NCBI RefSeq assembly: GCF_023703325.1
Contig: NZ_JAMQGM010000031.1
Span: forward strand, 27,521 to 91,520
DNA from: Streptomyces meridianus
GTDB lineage: Bacteria; Actinomycetota; Actinomycetes; Streptomycetales; Streptomycetaceae
DNA length: 64,000 nt
Reading direction: 5' to 3'
A program made the translations under genes and the position numbers. This document shows, in pieces, positions 50,359-60,127 of this stretch. The notes beneath the pieces are model-generated. The model saw nothing but the letters and a program-made list of their open reading frames with translations, had not been told where the DNA came from and did not search any database. Every line of letters starts with the position of its first letter. Within the stretch, counting starts at the first letter, position 1.

Positions 50359-52191
50359 GTGCCCGGATTCCGCGGATGGACGGCATTGCTGACGGGTGCG
50401 GCCCTGGCCGTGCCCCTGTTGGCCTCGGGCCCTGCCGAGGCGGCACAAACGGCGGACGACGCGGCCGGCGCGTACTCCGTGACGGCCCTGCGGTTCACGG
50501 TCGACGCCGGCGGACGCACGTGCCCCGTGGACGCCGACCTGTACCGGCCGGACGGCGTGGACGGGGAGCACCGCGCCCCCGCCGTGGTCACCACCAACGG
50601 ATTCGGCGGCAGCAAGGACGACGACTCGACGGCCGCCATCGCACGGTCCTTCGCCTCCCGCGGCTACGTGGTCCTCTCCTACTCCGGCCTCGGATTCGGC
50701 GCGTCGGGCTGTCCGATATCCCTGGACGACCCGCGCGCCGACGGACGGGCGGCGAGCGGCCTGATCAGCTTCCTCGGCGGCACCCGCGCGGCGGACGACG
50801 GCACCCGGATCGACTACGTCACCCGGGACGGGGAGGACGACCCGCGGGTCGGCATGATCGGCGGATCGTACGGCGGCGCCATCCAGATGGCGACGGCCTC
50901 GGCCGACCACCGCATCGACGCCCTGGTCCCCTTCATCACGTGGAACGACCTCGCCTACTCGCTCGCCCCGAACCACACGGGGCAGCGGCCGGACTCGGGG
51001 GTCTCCTCGGATGTCCCCGGCGTCCACAAGTTCCAGTGGACCAACGGCTTCTTCGCCCTCGGCGAGGCTCAGGGACTGCTGCACCCGAACCTCGACCCGT
51101 CCCGGCTGGGTTCGGGTGGCTGCCTGCACTTCGTCGCCCCGGCCTGCACGGCCAAGCGCCTGCTGGACACCGGGCGCTACCCGCCTGCGCAGACGCAGCG
51201 GATGCTGGACTACGTCCGCGAGGTCTCCCCCGCCTCGTACCTCGAGGACGTCGAGGCGCCCACCCTGCTGATCCAGGGGCAGGCGGACACCCTGTTCAAT
51301 CTGAACGAGGCCGCCGCCACCTACACCACCCTGCGCGACCAGGGCACTCCGGCCAGGATGATCTGGCAGTCCTGGGGGCACAGCGGCGGCATGGACGACC
51401 CGGCCCCCGGTGAACTCGACCTGGGCAGGGGGAACCTGGAGACGTCCTACGTCGGCAAGCGCATCCTCGCCTGGTTCGACCGCTATTTGCGCGGCAACAA
51501 GGCCGCCCCGACCGGGCCCGCCTTCGCGTACTACCGCGACTGGGTGGACCCGGACGACGCGTACGCAACGGCCCCGGACTTCCCCGCCGCGCAGGGCCGG
51601 CGCATGTACCTGTCCGGCGACGGCAGGCTCGTCGCCGACCGCGATGCAGTGAGGGCGGGCACCCGTTCCTACCTCAGCACGCCCGCGGCCACCGGGCATT
51701 CGGGCGCAGCGCTCGCGCACTTCCTCGGTGTCCCGGACCCCGAACCGTACGACGTGCCCGGATCCCACCTGGCGTGGACCTCCGCCCCGTTGCCGGAGGG
51801 CCTGACCGTGGCCGGGATGCCCGAGGCCACACTGAAGGTGGACGCCCCCTCGGCACGGCTGACGCAGCGGTCCCCCGACGCGGCGGGCAAGCTGGTGCTG
51901 TTCGCGAAGCTCTACGACATCGCCCCGGACGGCACCCGGACCCTGGTGCACCGTCTGGTGGCACCGGTCCGCGTCCCGGACGTGACGAAGGAGTTCACGG
52001 TGGCGCTGCCGGGCATCGTCCACCGCTACCCGGCCGGGCACCGGCTGGGCTTCGTCGTCGCGGCCGGGGACACGGCCCACTACGGCAACAGCGGGACGGG
52101 ACGGGTCTCGGTCACCAGCACGGAGGGCGGCACCGGGAAGGGCGGCGTGCTGAAGCTGCCGGTCGTGAGTGGATCCCTGCCCCAGGGGTAA
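50359..52191 (+). CDS. Secreted X-Pro dipeptidyl-peptidase/CocE-type (S15) hydrolase
   Basis: A 610-residue exported serine hydrolase. The signal (FRGWTALLTGAALAVPLLASGPAEA) leads into an alpha/beta-hydrolase core with nucleophile motif GMIGGSYGGAIQ, an Asp region LLIQGQADTLFN and a His region WGHSGGMDDP, then the jelly-roll C-terminal domain of the S15 family (LPEGLTVAGMPEATLKV ... RYPAGHRLGFVV). GTG 50359 has GGAGG four bases before it and gives a clean signal peptide; ATG 50302 would add 19 residues. Expected to cleave X-Pro dipeptides or esters; its specificity is not decided. Confidence 0.85.
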   Translation: MPGFRGWTALLTGAALAVPLLASGPAEAAQTADDAAGAYSVTALRFTVDAGGRTCPVDADLYRPDGVDGEHRAPAVVTTNGFGGSKDDDSTAAIARSFASRGYVVLSYSGLGFGASGCPISLDDPRADGRAASGLISFLGGTRAADDGTRIDYVTRDGEDDPRVGMIGGSYGGAIQMATASADHRIDALVPFITWNDLAYSLAPNHTGQRPDSGVSSDVPGVHKFQWTNGFFALGEAQGLLHPNLDPSRLGSGGCLHFVAPACTAKRLLDTGRYPPAQTQRMLDYVREVSPASYLEDVEAPTLLIQGQADTLFNLNEAAATYTTLRDQGTPARMIWQSWGHSGGMDDPAPGELDLGRGNLETSYVGKRILAWFDRYLRGNKAAPTGPAFAYYRDWVDPDDAYATAPDFPAAQGRRMYLSGDGRLVADRDAVRAGTRSYLSTPAATGHSGAALAHFLGVPDPEPYDVPGSHLAWTSAPLPEGLTVAGMPEATLKVDAPSARLTQRSPDAAGKLVLFAKLYDIAPDGTRTLVHRLVAPVRVPDVTKEFTVALPGIVHRYPAGHRLGFVVAAGDTAHYGNSGTGRVSVTSTEGGTGKGGVLKLPVVSGSLPQG

Positions 52192-52349
52192 CAGCCCGTA
52201 ACAACGCCGACCATTGTTCAACGTCTGAGCAGCCGGTACGGTCGCGGTCCCGATCGGGCCGGTGGATGCAATTCCCCGGTTCCCGGGCCCTGTTGTGTCC
52301 GCACGCCGACGACAGGTGGGCTGCTGCTCACCACCCTGGAGAAGCCCCG

Positions 52350-52916
52350 ATGTCCCTCTCCGAAACCCTCGTCCCGCTCGCCGAAGGTCCGCCCGCCGAA
52401 CCCGACGCCCCGAAGCGCCGCGCCCATGACGCGGGGCTGCTCGTCCTCCGCCTGGCCGTCGGCGCACTCTTCGCCGTTCACGGCGCGCAGAAGCTCGTCG
52501 GCTGGTTCGGCGGCGCCGGGCTGGACGGCACCGGACATTTCTTCGAGAAGGCCGGCTACCCCGCCGGCCGGACGATGGCCGCCGTGGCCGGCGCCTGTGA
52601 GCTGGCCGGTGGGGTCGGCCTCATCCTGGGCCTGTTCATGCCTTTCGCCGCAGCCGCCCTCGTCGGTGTGATGATCAACGCGGTGGCCGTGAAGTGGAGC
52701 GGCGGATTCTTCGCCCCGTCCGGCATCGAGTTCGAGGCGACCCTGCTGGCTGTCACCACCGCGCTCACCCTCGCCGGCCCGGGCCGCATCGCGACCGACC
52801 ACGTCCTGCCGGGCTTGCGCAACCACCGGCTCGCCCGGGGGATCTGGCTGCTCGTTCTGGCCGTCCTCGTAGCCGGCGCACTGCTGGTGATCCGCAGTCA
52901 GGGCATCCTGCAGTAG
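52350..52916 (+). CDS. DoxX-family membrane protein
   Basis: A 188-residue integral membrane protein with four helices of the DoxX type: LLVLRLAVGALFAVHGAQKLVGWFGG, AVAGACELAGGVGLILGLFMPFAAA, LAVTTALTLAGPG and WLLVLAVLVAGALLVI. The GAQKL...GWFGG loop and GxCELxGG helix are the family pattern. Function is uncertain (redox-related in some bacteria). ATG 52350 follows TGGAGAAG; the longer frame to 51774 overlaps the S15 gene and is not used. Confidence 0.88.
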   Translation: MSLSETLVPLAEGPPAEPDAPKRRAHDAGLLVLRLAVGALFAVHGAQKLVGWFGGAGLDGTGHFFEKAGYPAGRTMAAVAGACELAGGVGLILGLFMPFAAAALVGVMINAVAVKWSGGFFAPSGIEFEATLLAVTTALTLAGPGRIATDHVLPGLRNHRLARGIWLLVLAVLVAGALLVIRSQGILQ

Positions 52917-52926
52917 ACCGACGCTC

Positions 52927-52980
52927 CCGCCGCACACCGGCCCCCGGCTCCTGGAGGAGCCGGGGGCCGGTGTGCGGCGG
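52927..52980. terminator. 25-bp perfect bidirectional terminator
   Basis: Arms 52927-52951 (CCGCCGCACACCGGCC...) and 52956-52980 pair perfectly around the loop TGGA. It lies between the convergent DoxX and beta-lactamase genes. Confidence 0.85.
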
Positions 52981-53003
52981 ATCCCAGCGCGTGTTCCGGC
53001 CGG

Positions 53004-53924
53004 TCAGCCGACGGCGTCGGCCAGCACCCCCGCGGTCTTCGCGATGAGCGCATCGTCGGCAGCCGCACCCGCTTCCGGCTTGGTCGTCAGCACGGCCAGC
53101 ACGATCGGGGCGCCGTCCGGCGTCCAGGCGATGCCGACGTCGTTGCCCGTGCCGTACCCGCCGCCGCCCGTCTTGTCGGCGACCGTCCAGTCCGCGGGCA
53201 GCCCGGCCCGGAACCGCTTGCCGCTGGTCGCACAGTTCAGCATCCATCCCGTCAGCAGCCGGCGGTCACCGGGCTCCAGCACGTTCCCGAGGACGAGCCG
53301 CGCACAGCTGCCGGCGATTGCTCCCGGACTGGTGGTGTCCTCGACACGCCACGGTTCACCGGAGCTGAGGTCGGTCTCCCACCGGTCGAGGCGTGTCGTC
53401 GTGTCCCCGATCGAACGGCAGAACCGGGTGACGGCGTTCGGCCCGCCGAGTTCCCGGAGCAGCAGGTTCCCCGCGGTGTTGTCGCTGGTCACGATGGTGG
53501 CGTCACAGAGCTCAGCGATGGTCATGCCGTGCTCGAGGTGCTCGGGCGTGCCCGTGACCGGGGAGTGGTCGACCAGGTCTGCCTCGGTGTACCGGATGCG
53601 CTTGGCGAGCGTCTCCCCGTTCCGGTCGAGGTCGCGGAGAACGGCAGCGGCGGCAAGGGTCTTGAACACCGAGCAGATGGGGAAGCGCTCGTCCGAACGG
53701 TGCCGCACGCCGGCTCCGGTCGCGACGTTGTACGCGAATGCGCCTACGCGCGCGCCGTGTTCACGCTCGAGCTGTCGTAAGCGTGCAACGACGGTGCCGC
53801 GGGGACGGACGTCCGCCCGCGCCGGTGCCGCGCCGTGCACGAGTGCGGCTGCCACAGCCGTTCCGGCTCCGGCAGCGAGCAGTGCCCGGCGGGCAGGGTT
53901 CGATGCCGCATCAACGGGTTTCAA
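53004..53924 (-). CDS. Class A beta-lactamase, exported
   Basis: A 306-residue serine beta-lactamase. The nucleophile motif is SVFK (from FPICSVFKTL), then SDN in TSDNTAGNLLL, Glu166 in RWETDL and the KTG triad in DKTGGGGYGTGND: all four class A motifs are intact. The N-terminus NPARRALLAAGAGTAVAAAL is a twin-arginine-like export signal. TTG 53924 is fixed by GAAGGAG nine bases upstream. Streptomyces commonly carry such chromosomal enzymes. I see no adjacent regulator of the AmpR/BlaI type. Confidence 0.93.
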   Translation of the reverse strand: MKPVDAASNPARRALLAAGAGTAVAAALVHGAAPARADVRPRGTVVARLRQLEREHGARVGAFAYNVATGAGVRHRSDERFPICSVFKTLAAAAVLRDLDRNGETLAKRIRYTEADLVDHSPVTGTPEHLEHGMTIAELCDATIVTSDNTAGNLLLRELGGPNAVTRFCRSIGDTTTRLDRWETDLSSGEPWRVEDTTSPGAIAGSCARLVLGNVLEPGDRRLLTGWMLNCATSGKRFRAGLPADWTVADKTGGGGYGTGNDVGIAWTPDGAPIVLAVLTTKPEAGAAADDALIAKTAGVLADAVG

Positions 53925-53970
53925 CGTTCCGGTCTCCTTCGTTCGTTCCTGCGGCGTCGGGCCGCAGATC

Positions 53971-53999
53971 TGTTCAGGACCATGCCGGGTGGCTAGTCT
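53971..53999 (+). promoter_or_regulatory. Promoter of the 54 kb peptide operon
   Basis: TGTTCA (53971-53976) and TAGTCT (53994-53999) with a 17-base spacer, resembling a vegetative (HrdB-type) promoter, about 70 bases before the first gene of the operon and divergent from the beta-lactamase. Confidence 0.45.
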
Positions 54000-54070
54000 G
54001 CTGACCGGTCGGCACGGATCATGTGATCGTCGCGGCGTGCCGCTCAACGGATCTTTCGTAGGGAGAGTTC

Positions 54071-54289
54071 GTGCAGGTTGCTGACGCACAGGCGGACCCG
54101 CCGAGATCCCTGACTCCCATGGACACGCCCACGGCCGCGACCGTGGTTCCCCTCTCCGGCGACCGCCGTCCGGATCCCCGCCCGCGTCCCCGTACCGGAC
54201 GCCCGCGGCCCGGCGGTGACGACCGCCCCGGCCCTTCGTCCGACCAGCGGCCCCGGCCCGCTCGGCAGCAACGGGAGAGTGCACGTTGA
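54071..54289 (+). CDS. Small Pro/Arg-rich peptide heading the HExxH/oxygenase operon
   Basis: A 72-residue peptide, MQVADAQADPPRSLTPMDTP then a Pro/Arg-rich tail (RRPDPRPRPRTGRPRP). GTG 54071 follows GTAGGGAGAG, a good ribosome-binding site, and the codons end mostly in G or C, supporting real coding. Its TGA overlaps the TTG of the next gene (TTGA), so translation is coupled. No signal peptide or cysteine. Could be a precursor peptide or merely a coupling leader; I do not recognise it. Confidence 0.55.
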   Translation: MQVADAQADPPRSLTPMDTPTAATVVPLSGDRRPDPRPRPRTGRPRPGGDDRPGPSSDQRPRPARQQRESAR

Positions 54290-55398
54290 ACGACATGCGA
54301 CCGGTGTTCGCCGAGATCGGTGAACTGCGCGGACAGCTCGGGGAACGGTCGTCGTACCGCGAGCCGGAGCAACGCGCGGCGCTAGCACGCCGCATCGAAG
54401 GATCCCGGCATCTGCGACGCATGCCGGCCGCGGAGGCGCTCGTGCACGACCTGCGGGCGTACACGCCTGGAGCCCGGCTGAAGGCCGTGAAGGAACACAT
54501 CAACAGCCGCCGGGACAACCACATCTTCTCGCTCTTCGACGCCTCCTATTTCCCGTCCCTCTCGCTGGACTACCTCACCTACGAACTGCTGCCGGCCGAT
54601 CCGCACCTCGCCGAGCGCTACGCCAGCAACACCGCTCCGGTGAACATCACGGGACACTCTGCTGGGTTCGGCTCCCGGGTGGTCGTGGCGCTCTTCCCGG
54701 AAAACCACATCGACGGTCTCCAGGACCCGGACGACCTGATCTTCTACTTCATCGACAAGTTCGTGGAACGGCACAACCGCATCACGCGCCGGATGATCGA
54801 CGCGGTGACGGCGCCCGGCAGCTTCCCGCTGATTCAGGGCGCGAGCGACAGGCAGATCGAGCAGGCGTCGTCGTGGTGGGTGCGGCTGCACGAATACCAC
54901 CACCGGCAGGGCGACATGCCCATACCCGAGTTCCTGCCGGTCAAGAAGTACAAGCCGCTCGCCGGGCTCGAGGAGCTCCGGGTGGACGTCTCCGCCATGC
55001 TCGCCCTGCTGCACGACGAGAAGCTGCCGCGTCACGAGGCTCTGACCGCCTACGAGTACATCCTGGCCGAACGCCTGCTGCGCTACGCCGTCGAAGGCAT
55101 ACCCCGCCCCAACTACGACGCCGTCGCCTCGCAGTTGCTCTTCCGCTATCTCGCCGGGCACGACGGCATCCGGGTGGAGGACGGAGTGATCACCCTGAGC
55201 CCGGCGATCGCGACGGTGCTGGCGCAGTTCCTCGCCGAGATCGAACGGATCGAGCACCGGATTCACGAGGAGCCGGCCGAGATCGTCCGCAAACGACTGC
55301 TGGAATTCACCAACCAGTACACCGATTTCGATGCCGAGAAGCAGGACTACCGGCACATCCCGTTCTTCGCCGAGGTCAAGGCAGGACTGGGAATCTAG
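54286..55398 (+). CDS. HExxH protein of unknown function (DUF6421-like)
   Basis: A 370-residue protein I tentatively place in DUF6421. WVRLHEYHHRQGDMP contains HExxH, and 25-30 residues on, GLEELRVDVSAML offers the Glu and an E-E-x-R-x-D pattern reminiscent of M49 dipeptidyl peptidase III (HELLGH ... EECRAD). This suggests a zinc-dependent hydrolase, which is inference. The N-terminal half (INSRRDNHIFSLFDASYF ... HSAGFGSRVVVALFPENH) is conserved-looking but unassigned. TTG 54286 is chosen for GGGAGAG and the TTGA overlap; ATG 54295 is possible. Second gene of the operon. Confidence 0.7.
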   Translation: MNDMRPVFAEIGELRGQLGERSSYREPEQRAALARRIEGSRHLRRMPAAEALVHDLRAYTPGARLKAVKEHINSRRDNHIFSLFDASYFPSLSLDYLTYELLPADPHLAERYASNTAPVNITGHSAGFGSRVVVALFPENHIDGLQDPDDLIFYFIDKFVERHNRITRRMIDAVTAPGSFPLIQGASDRQIEQASSWWVRLHEYHHRQGDMPIPEFLPVKKYKPLAGLEELRVDVSAMLALLHDEKLPRHEALTAYEYILAERLLRYAVEGIPRPNYDAVASQLLFRYLAGHDGIRVEDGVITLSPAIATVLAQFLAEIERIEHRIHEEPAEIVRKRLLEFTNQYTDFDAEKQDYRHIPFFAEVKAGLGI

Positions 55399-55484
55399 GG
55401 CCCTCCGCCCTGCGACACCCGTCCTCCGGAACGCCCGAGCCCCCAGCACAGCCGAACCCGCCGAATTTCTCCCCTGGAGTGATC

Positions 55485-56333
<849 letters not shown>

Positions 56334-56405
56334 ACGTCCCCGTCCGGCCGCGGCGGTCCGCTCGGGGCGCGGGACAGCGGCCCCGCAGGCAGAAGGGAGC
56401 AGCAC

Positions 56406-57392
56406 GTGGAGATACGGGACCACTACGGACTCGCGCTCGCCGTGGTCGGGCCGGAGGAGCTGGCGGCCCGGCCCTGGGCCCGCCCGGGCCGGGACATCGA
56501 CGTCGTCCGGGTCGTCGACCCGCCGGCGACCTTCTGGCCGGAGCTCGGCGCCCACGGATTCCTGCGCAAGCCGTCGGCCGTCGCCTGGGTGGCCGAACTG
56601 GGATCCGGCGAGGAGGAGTTCCTCTCCCGCCTGCGCCGGACCGCTCGCCGGGACATCCGCCGGGCGCAGCGCGACGCGGCTGCGGCGGGACTGACCGAGG
56701 TGATCGAGGAGCCGGTCTCCCCCGCCGCCCTCGACCGGTTCCTGGCCCTGTACGCAGACCGTGTCGCCCAGATGGACTTCGGCGTTCCGTTCGCCCTCGG
56801 TCACCGGGATGCCGTGCTCGACGGCCCGGACAAGTTCTTCGGCGTGTTCGCGTACGCGGGCGAGGAGCTGGCCGGTGGTTGCCTCGTCCGCGAGTGCCCG
56901 GACGACGACGCCGCGGTGGTGCGCTTCTCCGCCGTCACCGCCGAGTGGCGGCGCTCCAGCCTGGCGCGGGTGCTCTACCTCACCGCCCTGCGGGTCGCCC
57001 GGAGCAAGGGGTACCGCTGGGCGACCCTGGGGAACGAGCCCAACCTCATCGGGCACCTCACCAAGCCGGGCCTGTTCCGCTTCAAGGCCGATCTGGGCTT
57101 CCGGACCGTGCCCTCCCAGGACTTCGCCGACCCCGACGGCCACGACGAGGCCGACCTCGTCCTCAGGCTGGACCGGTTGAACGACCCCACGTTCCTGCTC
57201 GCCTACGCCGACCCCGTGGACGCTGCGGAACGCCGCCTCGCCGGGCACCTGTTCTGTGTGACCCCGCAGGACACCGCCCCGTATGCCGCGCCCTTCCTGA
57301 TCTCGACCTCCCCGACGCTGCCCGCCGGCCACCGGTGCGGTGCGGCCGGTGGACCGGACCGAACGGGACCGGACCGAACGGGACCGGACTGA
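56406..57392 (+). CDS. FemAB/GNAT-type (Acetyltransf_6) transferase
   Basis: A 328-residue transferase: FLSRLRRTARRDIRRAQRDA, RFLALYADRVAQMDFGVPFALG, then FGVFAYAGEELAGGCLVREC and KAKGYRWATLGNEPNLI-like core (ARSKGYRWATLG) with a final GLFRFKADLGFRTV. FemAB-type proteins transfer acyl or aminoacyl groups. GTG 56406 follows GGGAG. The C-terminus ends in DRTG repeats encoded by the 15-base tandem array; the stop codon lies inside that array. Fourth gene of the operon, 72 bases after the oxygenase-like gene. Confidence 0.75.
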   Translation: MEIRDHYGLALAVVGPEELAARPWARPGRDIDVVRVVDPPATFWPELGAHGFLRKPSAVAWVAELGSGEEEFLSRLRRTARRDIRRAQRDAAAAGLTEVIEEPVSPAALDRFLALYADRVAQMDFGVPFALGHRDAVLDGPDKFFGVFAYAGEELAGGCLVRECPDDDAAVVRFSAVTAEWRRSSLARVLYLTALRVARSKGYRWATLGNEPNLIGHLTKPGLFRFKADLGFRTVPSQDFADPDGHDEADLVLRLDRLNDPTFLLAYADPVDAAERRLAGHLFCVTPQDTAPYAAPFLISTSPTLPAGHRCGAAGGPDRTGPDRTGPD

Positions 57393-57429
57393 ACGGGACC
57401 GGACCGAACGGGACCGGATTGAACGGGGG
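57351..57429. repeat. 15-bp tandem repeat across the stop codon
   Basis: About five units of GAACGGGACCGGACC (57361-57420 four full units, with partial ones on both sides). Units 2 and 4 carry T for C, which creates the TGA stop of the FemAB-like gene at 57390-57392. Translated it gives DRTGP repeats. Copy-number change would lengthen or shorten the protein tail in frame. Confidence 0.9.
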
Positions 57430-57523
57430 TTCGATCTTCGGAGACGCGCGGGTAGGGTTCGCGAGACATCAACCGCGCGGTCCCCGGGCCGCCTGCTGAC
57501 ATGCGATCGGAGAGCAGCGCCGT

Positions 57524-58405
57524 ATGAGGGGTGTGGGAACGACCGTCGGGATCCTCCACCCGGGCCGCATGGGTGCGGCCGTTGCGGCGCAGTTGCGACG
57601 GGGTGGCGCACGCGTGATCTGGTCCCCCGAGGGCCGCAGCCCGGCGACGGCGGAGCGGGCCGAAGCGGCCAGGCTGGAGGCCGCCGACGGGCTCGCCGAC
57701 CTCCTCGAGCGCGCCGACGTCGTCCTCTCCCTGTGCAGTCCGGCGGCGGCCGAGAACGTCGCCCGGCAGGTGGCGGAGCACGGGGTCGAGAACGGCACGC
57801 TGTACATCGAGGCGAACGCCACGGCTCCCCGGCGCATGCAGCGCATCGTGCAGCTGCTGCCCGGGGCCTCGGTCGTCGACGCGGCGCTCATCGGCCCGCC
57901 ACCGGTCAACGGCAAGCGGCCGCTGCTGTACGCCTCCGGTCCGCCCTCGGCCGTGTCCCGGCTGAGCGGGCTGTTCGCCATGACCGATGTGCAGGTGCGT
58001 CCGCTCGGGGAGGAGATCGGCAAGGCGTCGGCGCTGGGGCTCTCCCACAGCGGGTACCGCAAGGCCGCCCAGATCCTGGCCGCGCTGGCCCACGGCGTGG
58101 CCGAACAGCACGGTGTGGCGAGGCAGTTGACGGACATTGCCGCGCAGGAGCCGGGCGGCTACCCGACGAGGACCGCCCACATACCCGACGCGGCTGCGAA
58201 TGCCTGGCGCTGGGCACCGGAACTGCAGGAGGTCGCCGACCTGTTCGCCGAGGCCGGTCTGCCGGACGAGCTCATGCGCGGCGCAGCCGCCTCCCTCGGC
58301 CGCTGGGAACAGGTGCGCGATGCGGAGCTGAGCGCCGCCGACGCCCTCGAGAAGCTGCGCACGCCCACCGAGGCGAACGCCGACGGAACCTCCGGGACCG
58401 CCTGA
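57524..58405 (+). CDS. NAD-binding dehydrogenase-like protein (6PGDH/DUF1932 type)
   Basis: A 293-residue protein with the beta-hydroxyacid/6-phosphogluconate dehydrogenase layout: N-terminal NAD fold GILHPGRMGAAVAAQLRRGG, then VVLSLCSPAAAENVARQV, and a helical C-terminal DUF1932 domain (KASALGLSHSGYRKAAQILA). The catalytic Lys region ALGLSHSGYRK fits. Substrate unknown. ATG 57524 follows GGAGAG; a TAGGGT box near 57450 suggests its own promoter. Confidence 0.8.
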   Translation: MRGVGTTVGILHPGRMGAAVAAQLRRGGARVIWSPEGRSPATAERAEAARLEAADGLADLLERADVVLSLCSPAAAENVARQVAEHGVENGTLYIEANATAPRRMQRIVQLLPGASVVDAALIGPPPVNGKRPLLYASGPPSAVSRLSGLFAMTDVQVRPLGEEIGKASALGLSHSGYRKAAQILAALAHGVAEQHGVARQLTDIAAQEPGGYPTRTAHIPDAAANAWRWAPELQEVADLFAEAGLPDELMRGAAASLGRWEQVRDAELSAADALEKLRTPTEANADGTSGTA

Positions 58406-58483
58406 CCCGCGGTTCCCTGATCCGGAGCGTCCTTCCCCGGCGAACATCGCCACACGGGTGGCCGGTGCCGGTAGCGTCCGGCC

Positions 58484-59188
58484 ATGCCTGATCAACACAC
58501 CGTCGAGACCGGACGGGCACGGCTCGCCTACCGGGTCTGCGGACCTCCGGACGCACCGCCGCTGGTCCTCCTGCACGCGCTGGGCGAGGGGGCCCGGGAC
58601 TGGGAGGACGTCACACCGGCCTTCTCCCGCCGCCGACGGGTGTACGCCGTCGATCTGCGGGGCCACGGCGGCAGCGACCGGCCCGGCGCCTACTCACTGG
58701 AGCTCATGCGCGATGACGTGCTCGGCTTCCTGGACGCCCTTGCCCTCGACCGGGTGGACCTGATCGGCCACTCCCTGGGCGGCATGGTCGCCTGGATGCT
58801 GGCCGCGGCGCATCCCCAGCGGCTGGACCGGCTGATCCTGGAGGACGTGCCGGCGCCGCTCCCCCGCGAACGGGTCGTCCCCGAACGGCCGGAAGGGCCA
58901 CTGTCGTTCGACTGGGACATGGTGCTCGCGGTCAGGCAGCAGATCGATACCCCCGACGCCGCCTGGCTCGCGCTGCTCGGCAGGATCACCGCCCGCACGC
59001 TCGTCCTCGCGGGCGGACCGCAGAGCCCGGTCCCCCAGGAGCGGATCGCGGAACTGGCCCGGCGCGTGCCGCATGCCCGGCTGCTCACCGTCCCGGCCGG
59101 GCATCTGATTCACCGGACTGCTCCCGGTCGGTTCACCGATGCGGTTCTGGAGTTCCTCGAGGATCGGGCCCCGTCCGGAGGCGGGTGA
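58484..59188 (+). CDS. Alpha/beta hydrolase
   Basis: A 234-residue alpha/beta-hydrolase. The oxyanion loop is LLHALGEGARDW, the nucleophile is in LIGHSLGGMVAW, and the catalytic His in PAGHLIHRTAPG. Similar to 3-oxoadipate enol-lactonase and haloperoxidase-type enzymes, but substrate unassigned. TAGCGT at about 58469 ends a few bases before ATG 58484, indicating a leaderless mRNA, so it is likely not in the same transcript as the dehydrogenase-like gene. Confidence 0.82.
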   Translation: MPDQHTVETGRARLAYRVCGPPDAPPLVLLHALGEGARDWEDVTPAFSRRRRVYAVDLRGHGGSDRPGAYSLELMRDDVLGFLDALALDRVDLIGHSLGGMVAWMLAAAHPQRLDRLILEDVPAPLPRERVVPERPEGPLSFDWDMVLAVRQQIDTPDAAWLALLGRITARTLVLAGGPQSPVPQERIAELARRVPHARLLTVPAGHLIHRTAPGRFTDAVLEFLEDRAPSGGG

Positions 59189-59207
59189 GCCGGGGGCCCC
59201 GCACGGT

Positions 59208-59239
59208 GCAGGGGCCGGGTGTCCGCACCCGGCCCCTGC
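59208..59239. terminator. Bidirectional terminator hairpin
   Basis: A 14-bp perfect stem GCAGGGGCCGGGTG (59208-59221) with its complement at 59226-59239 and a TCCG loop, between two convergent genes. Confidence 0.8.
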
Positions 59240-59245
59240 CACCGG

Positions 59246-60127
59246 TCAGAACGCGTCGTCGCGGAACCCGTGCCGGGCTATGCGCGCGAGCATGTTCCGC
59301 CAGGAGTCGAGGTTGGTGTGCGGGTCGCCCTCGATGCTGAGCTTGTTCTTCGCCTGGGTGAACGCCGACTGGGTCTTGGATCCCCATATCCCGTCGACCG
59401 CCAGTCCCGAGCCCATGAAGTTGTTGCACATGGCCTGGACGAACTTGGTGTCGCTGGACGAACCCTTCTGGCACAGGGTCGGAAGGCCACCGAAGTCCGC
59501 GTGGATATGGTCGTGGTGGTCCGAGTTGTACCAGCCGTCGAGGACGTAGCGGAACCGCCGACGGCAGGTCGCGTCCACGGCCAGGTAGCGGCGGCGCAGG
59601 GTCTTGTCCGAAGCGGAGTGGTGGCCGTCCAGCGGGGAGCTCTGCCGGCCGCCGTTCCAGCGGACCAGGTCGAGGTCCATCGCGGTGCCCGCACCGTGCT
59701 GGCCGCTCTTGTTGACGTAGAAGCCCGCGGACACCAGGAAGTCGATCCCGCCGAACCCTCCGTCGGCGGACAGGTCGCGCAGGTCGCGGATCCAGACCAC
59801 CAGGCGGTCGTAGAAGGCTTCGGTGCACTGCCAGTTGCGCAGCGAGGTGTTCCCGCGGTCACCGCGCCAGTAGTACACGGGAGTTCCGTCGATCTTGCTG
59901 AAGGTCCGCATCGCCATGGTCTGCGGGGGCTCCATGCTCGCAGGCAGCTGCGCCGTCGTCTCGCTGCTCGCCCAGGCCGGTGAGTTCGCACCGGACTGTG
60001 CGACCAGGGCGGTCGCCGCAGCGGCTCCGAGTCCGCCGAGGAACAGGCGGCGGTTCAGGTGCCGGGTGTCCCCGGTACCTTCTGTCGGTTCCTGCGCGGC
60101 CCCCGTGGGTCTTTCGTTCTCCTGCAT
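59246..60127 (-). CDS. Tat-exported peptidoglycan-active protein with PG-binding domain
   Basis: A 293-residue exported protein. The twin-arginine signal is LNRRLFLGGLGAAAATAL. The catalytic-type region has GQHGAGTAMDLDLVRW and DHHDHIHADFGG, the His/Asp zinc pattern of M15/extensin-like D,D-peptidase folds (H-x-GxAxDxD ... HxHxDF). The C-terminal part (NNFMGSGLAVDGIWGSKTQSA) is a PG_binding_1 domain. Expected to act on cell-wall peptidoglycan or bind to it. ATG 60127 follows AGAGGAG. Catalytic activity is inferred, not certain. Confidence 0.82.
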   Translation of the reverse strand: MQENERPTGAAQEPTEGTGDTRHLNRRLFLGGLGAAAATALVAQSGANSPAWASSETTAQLPASMEPPQTMAMRTFSKIDGTPVYYWRGDRGNTSLRNWQCTEAFYDRLVVWIRDLRDLSADGGFGGIDFLVSAGFYVNKSGQHGAGTAMDLDLVRWNGGRQSSPLDGHHSASDKTLRRRYLAVDATCRRRFRYVLDGWYNSDHHDHIHADFGGLPTLCQKGSSSDTKFVQAMCNNFMGSGLAVDGIWGSKTQSAFTQAKNKLSIEGDPHTNLDSWRNMLARIARHGFRDDAF

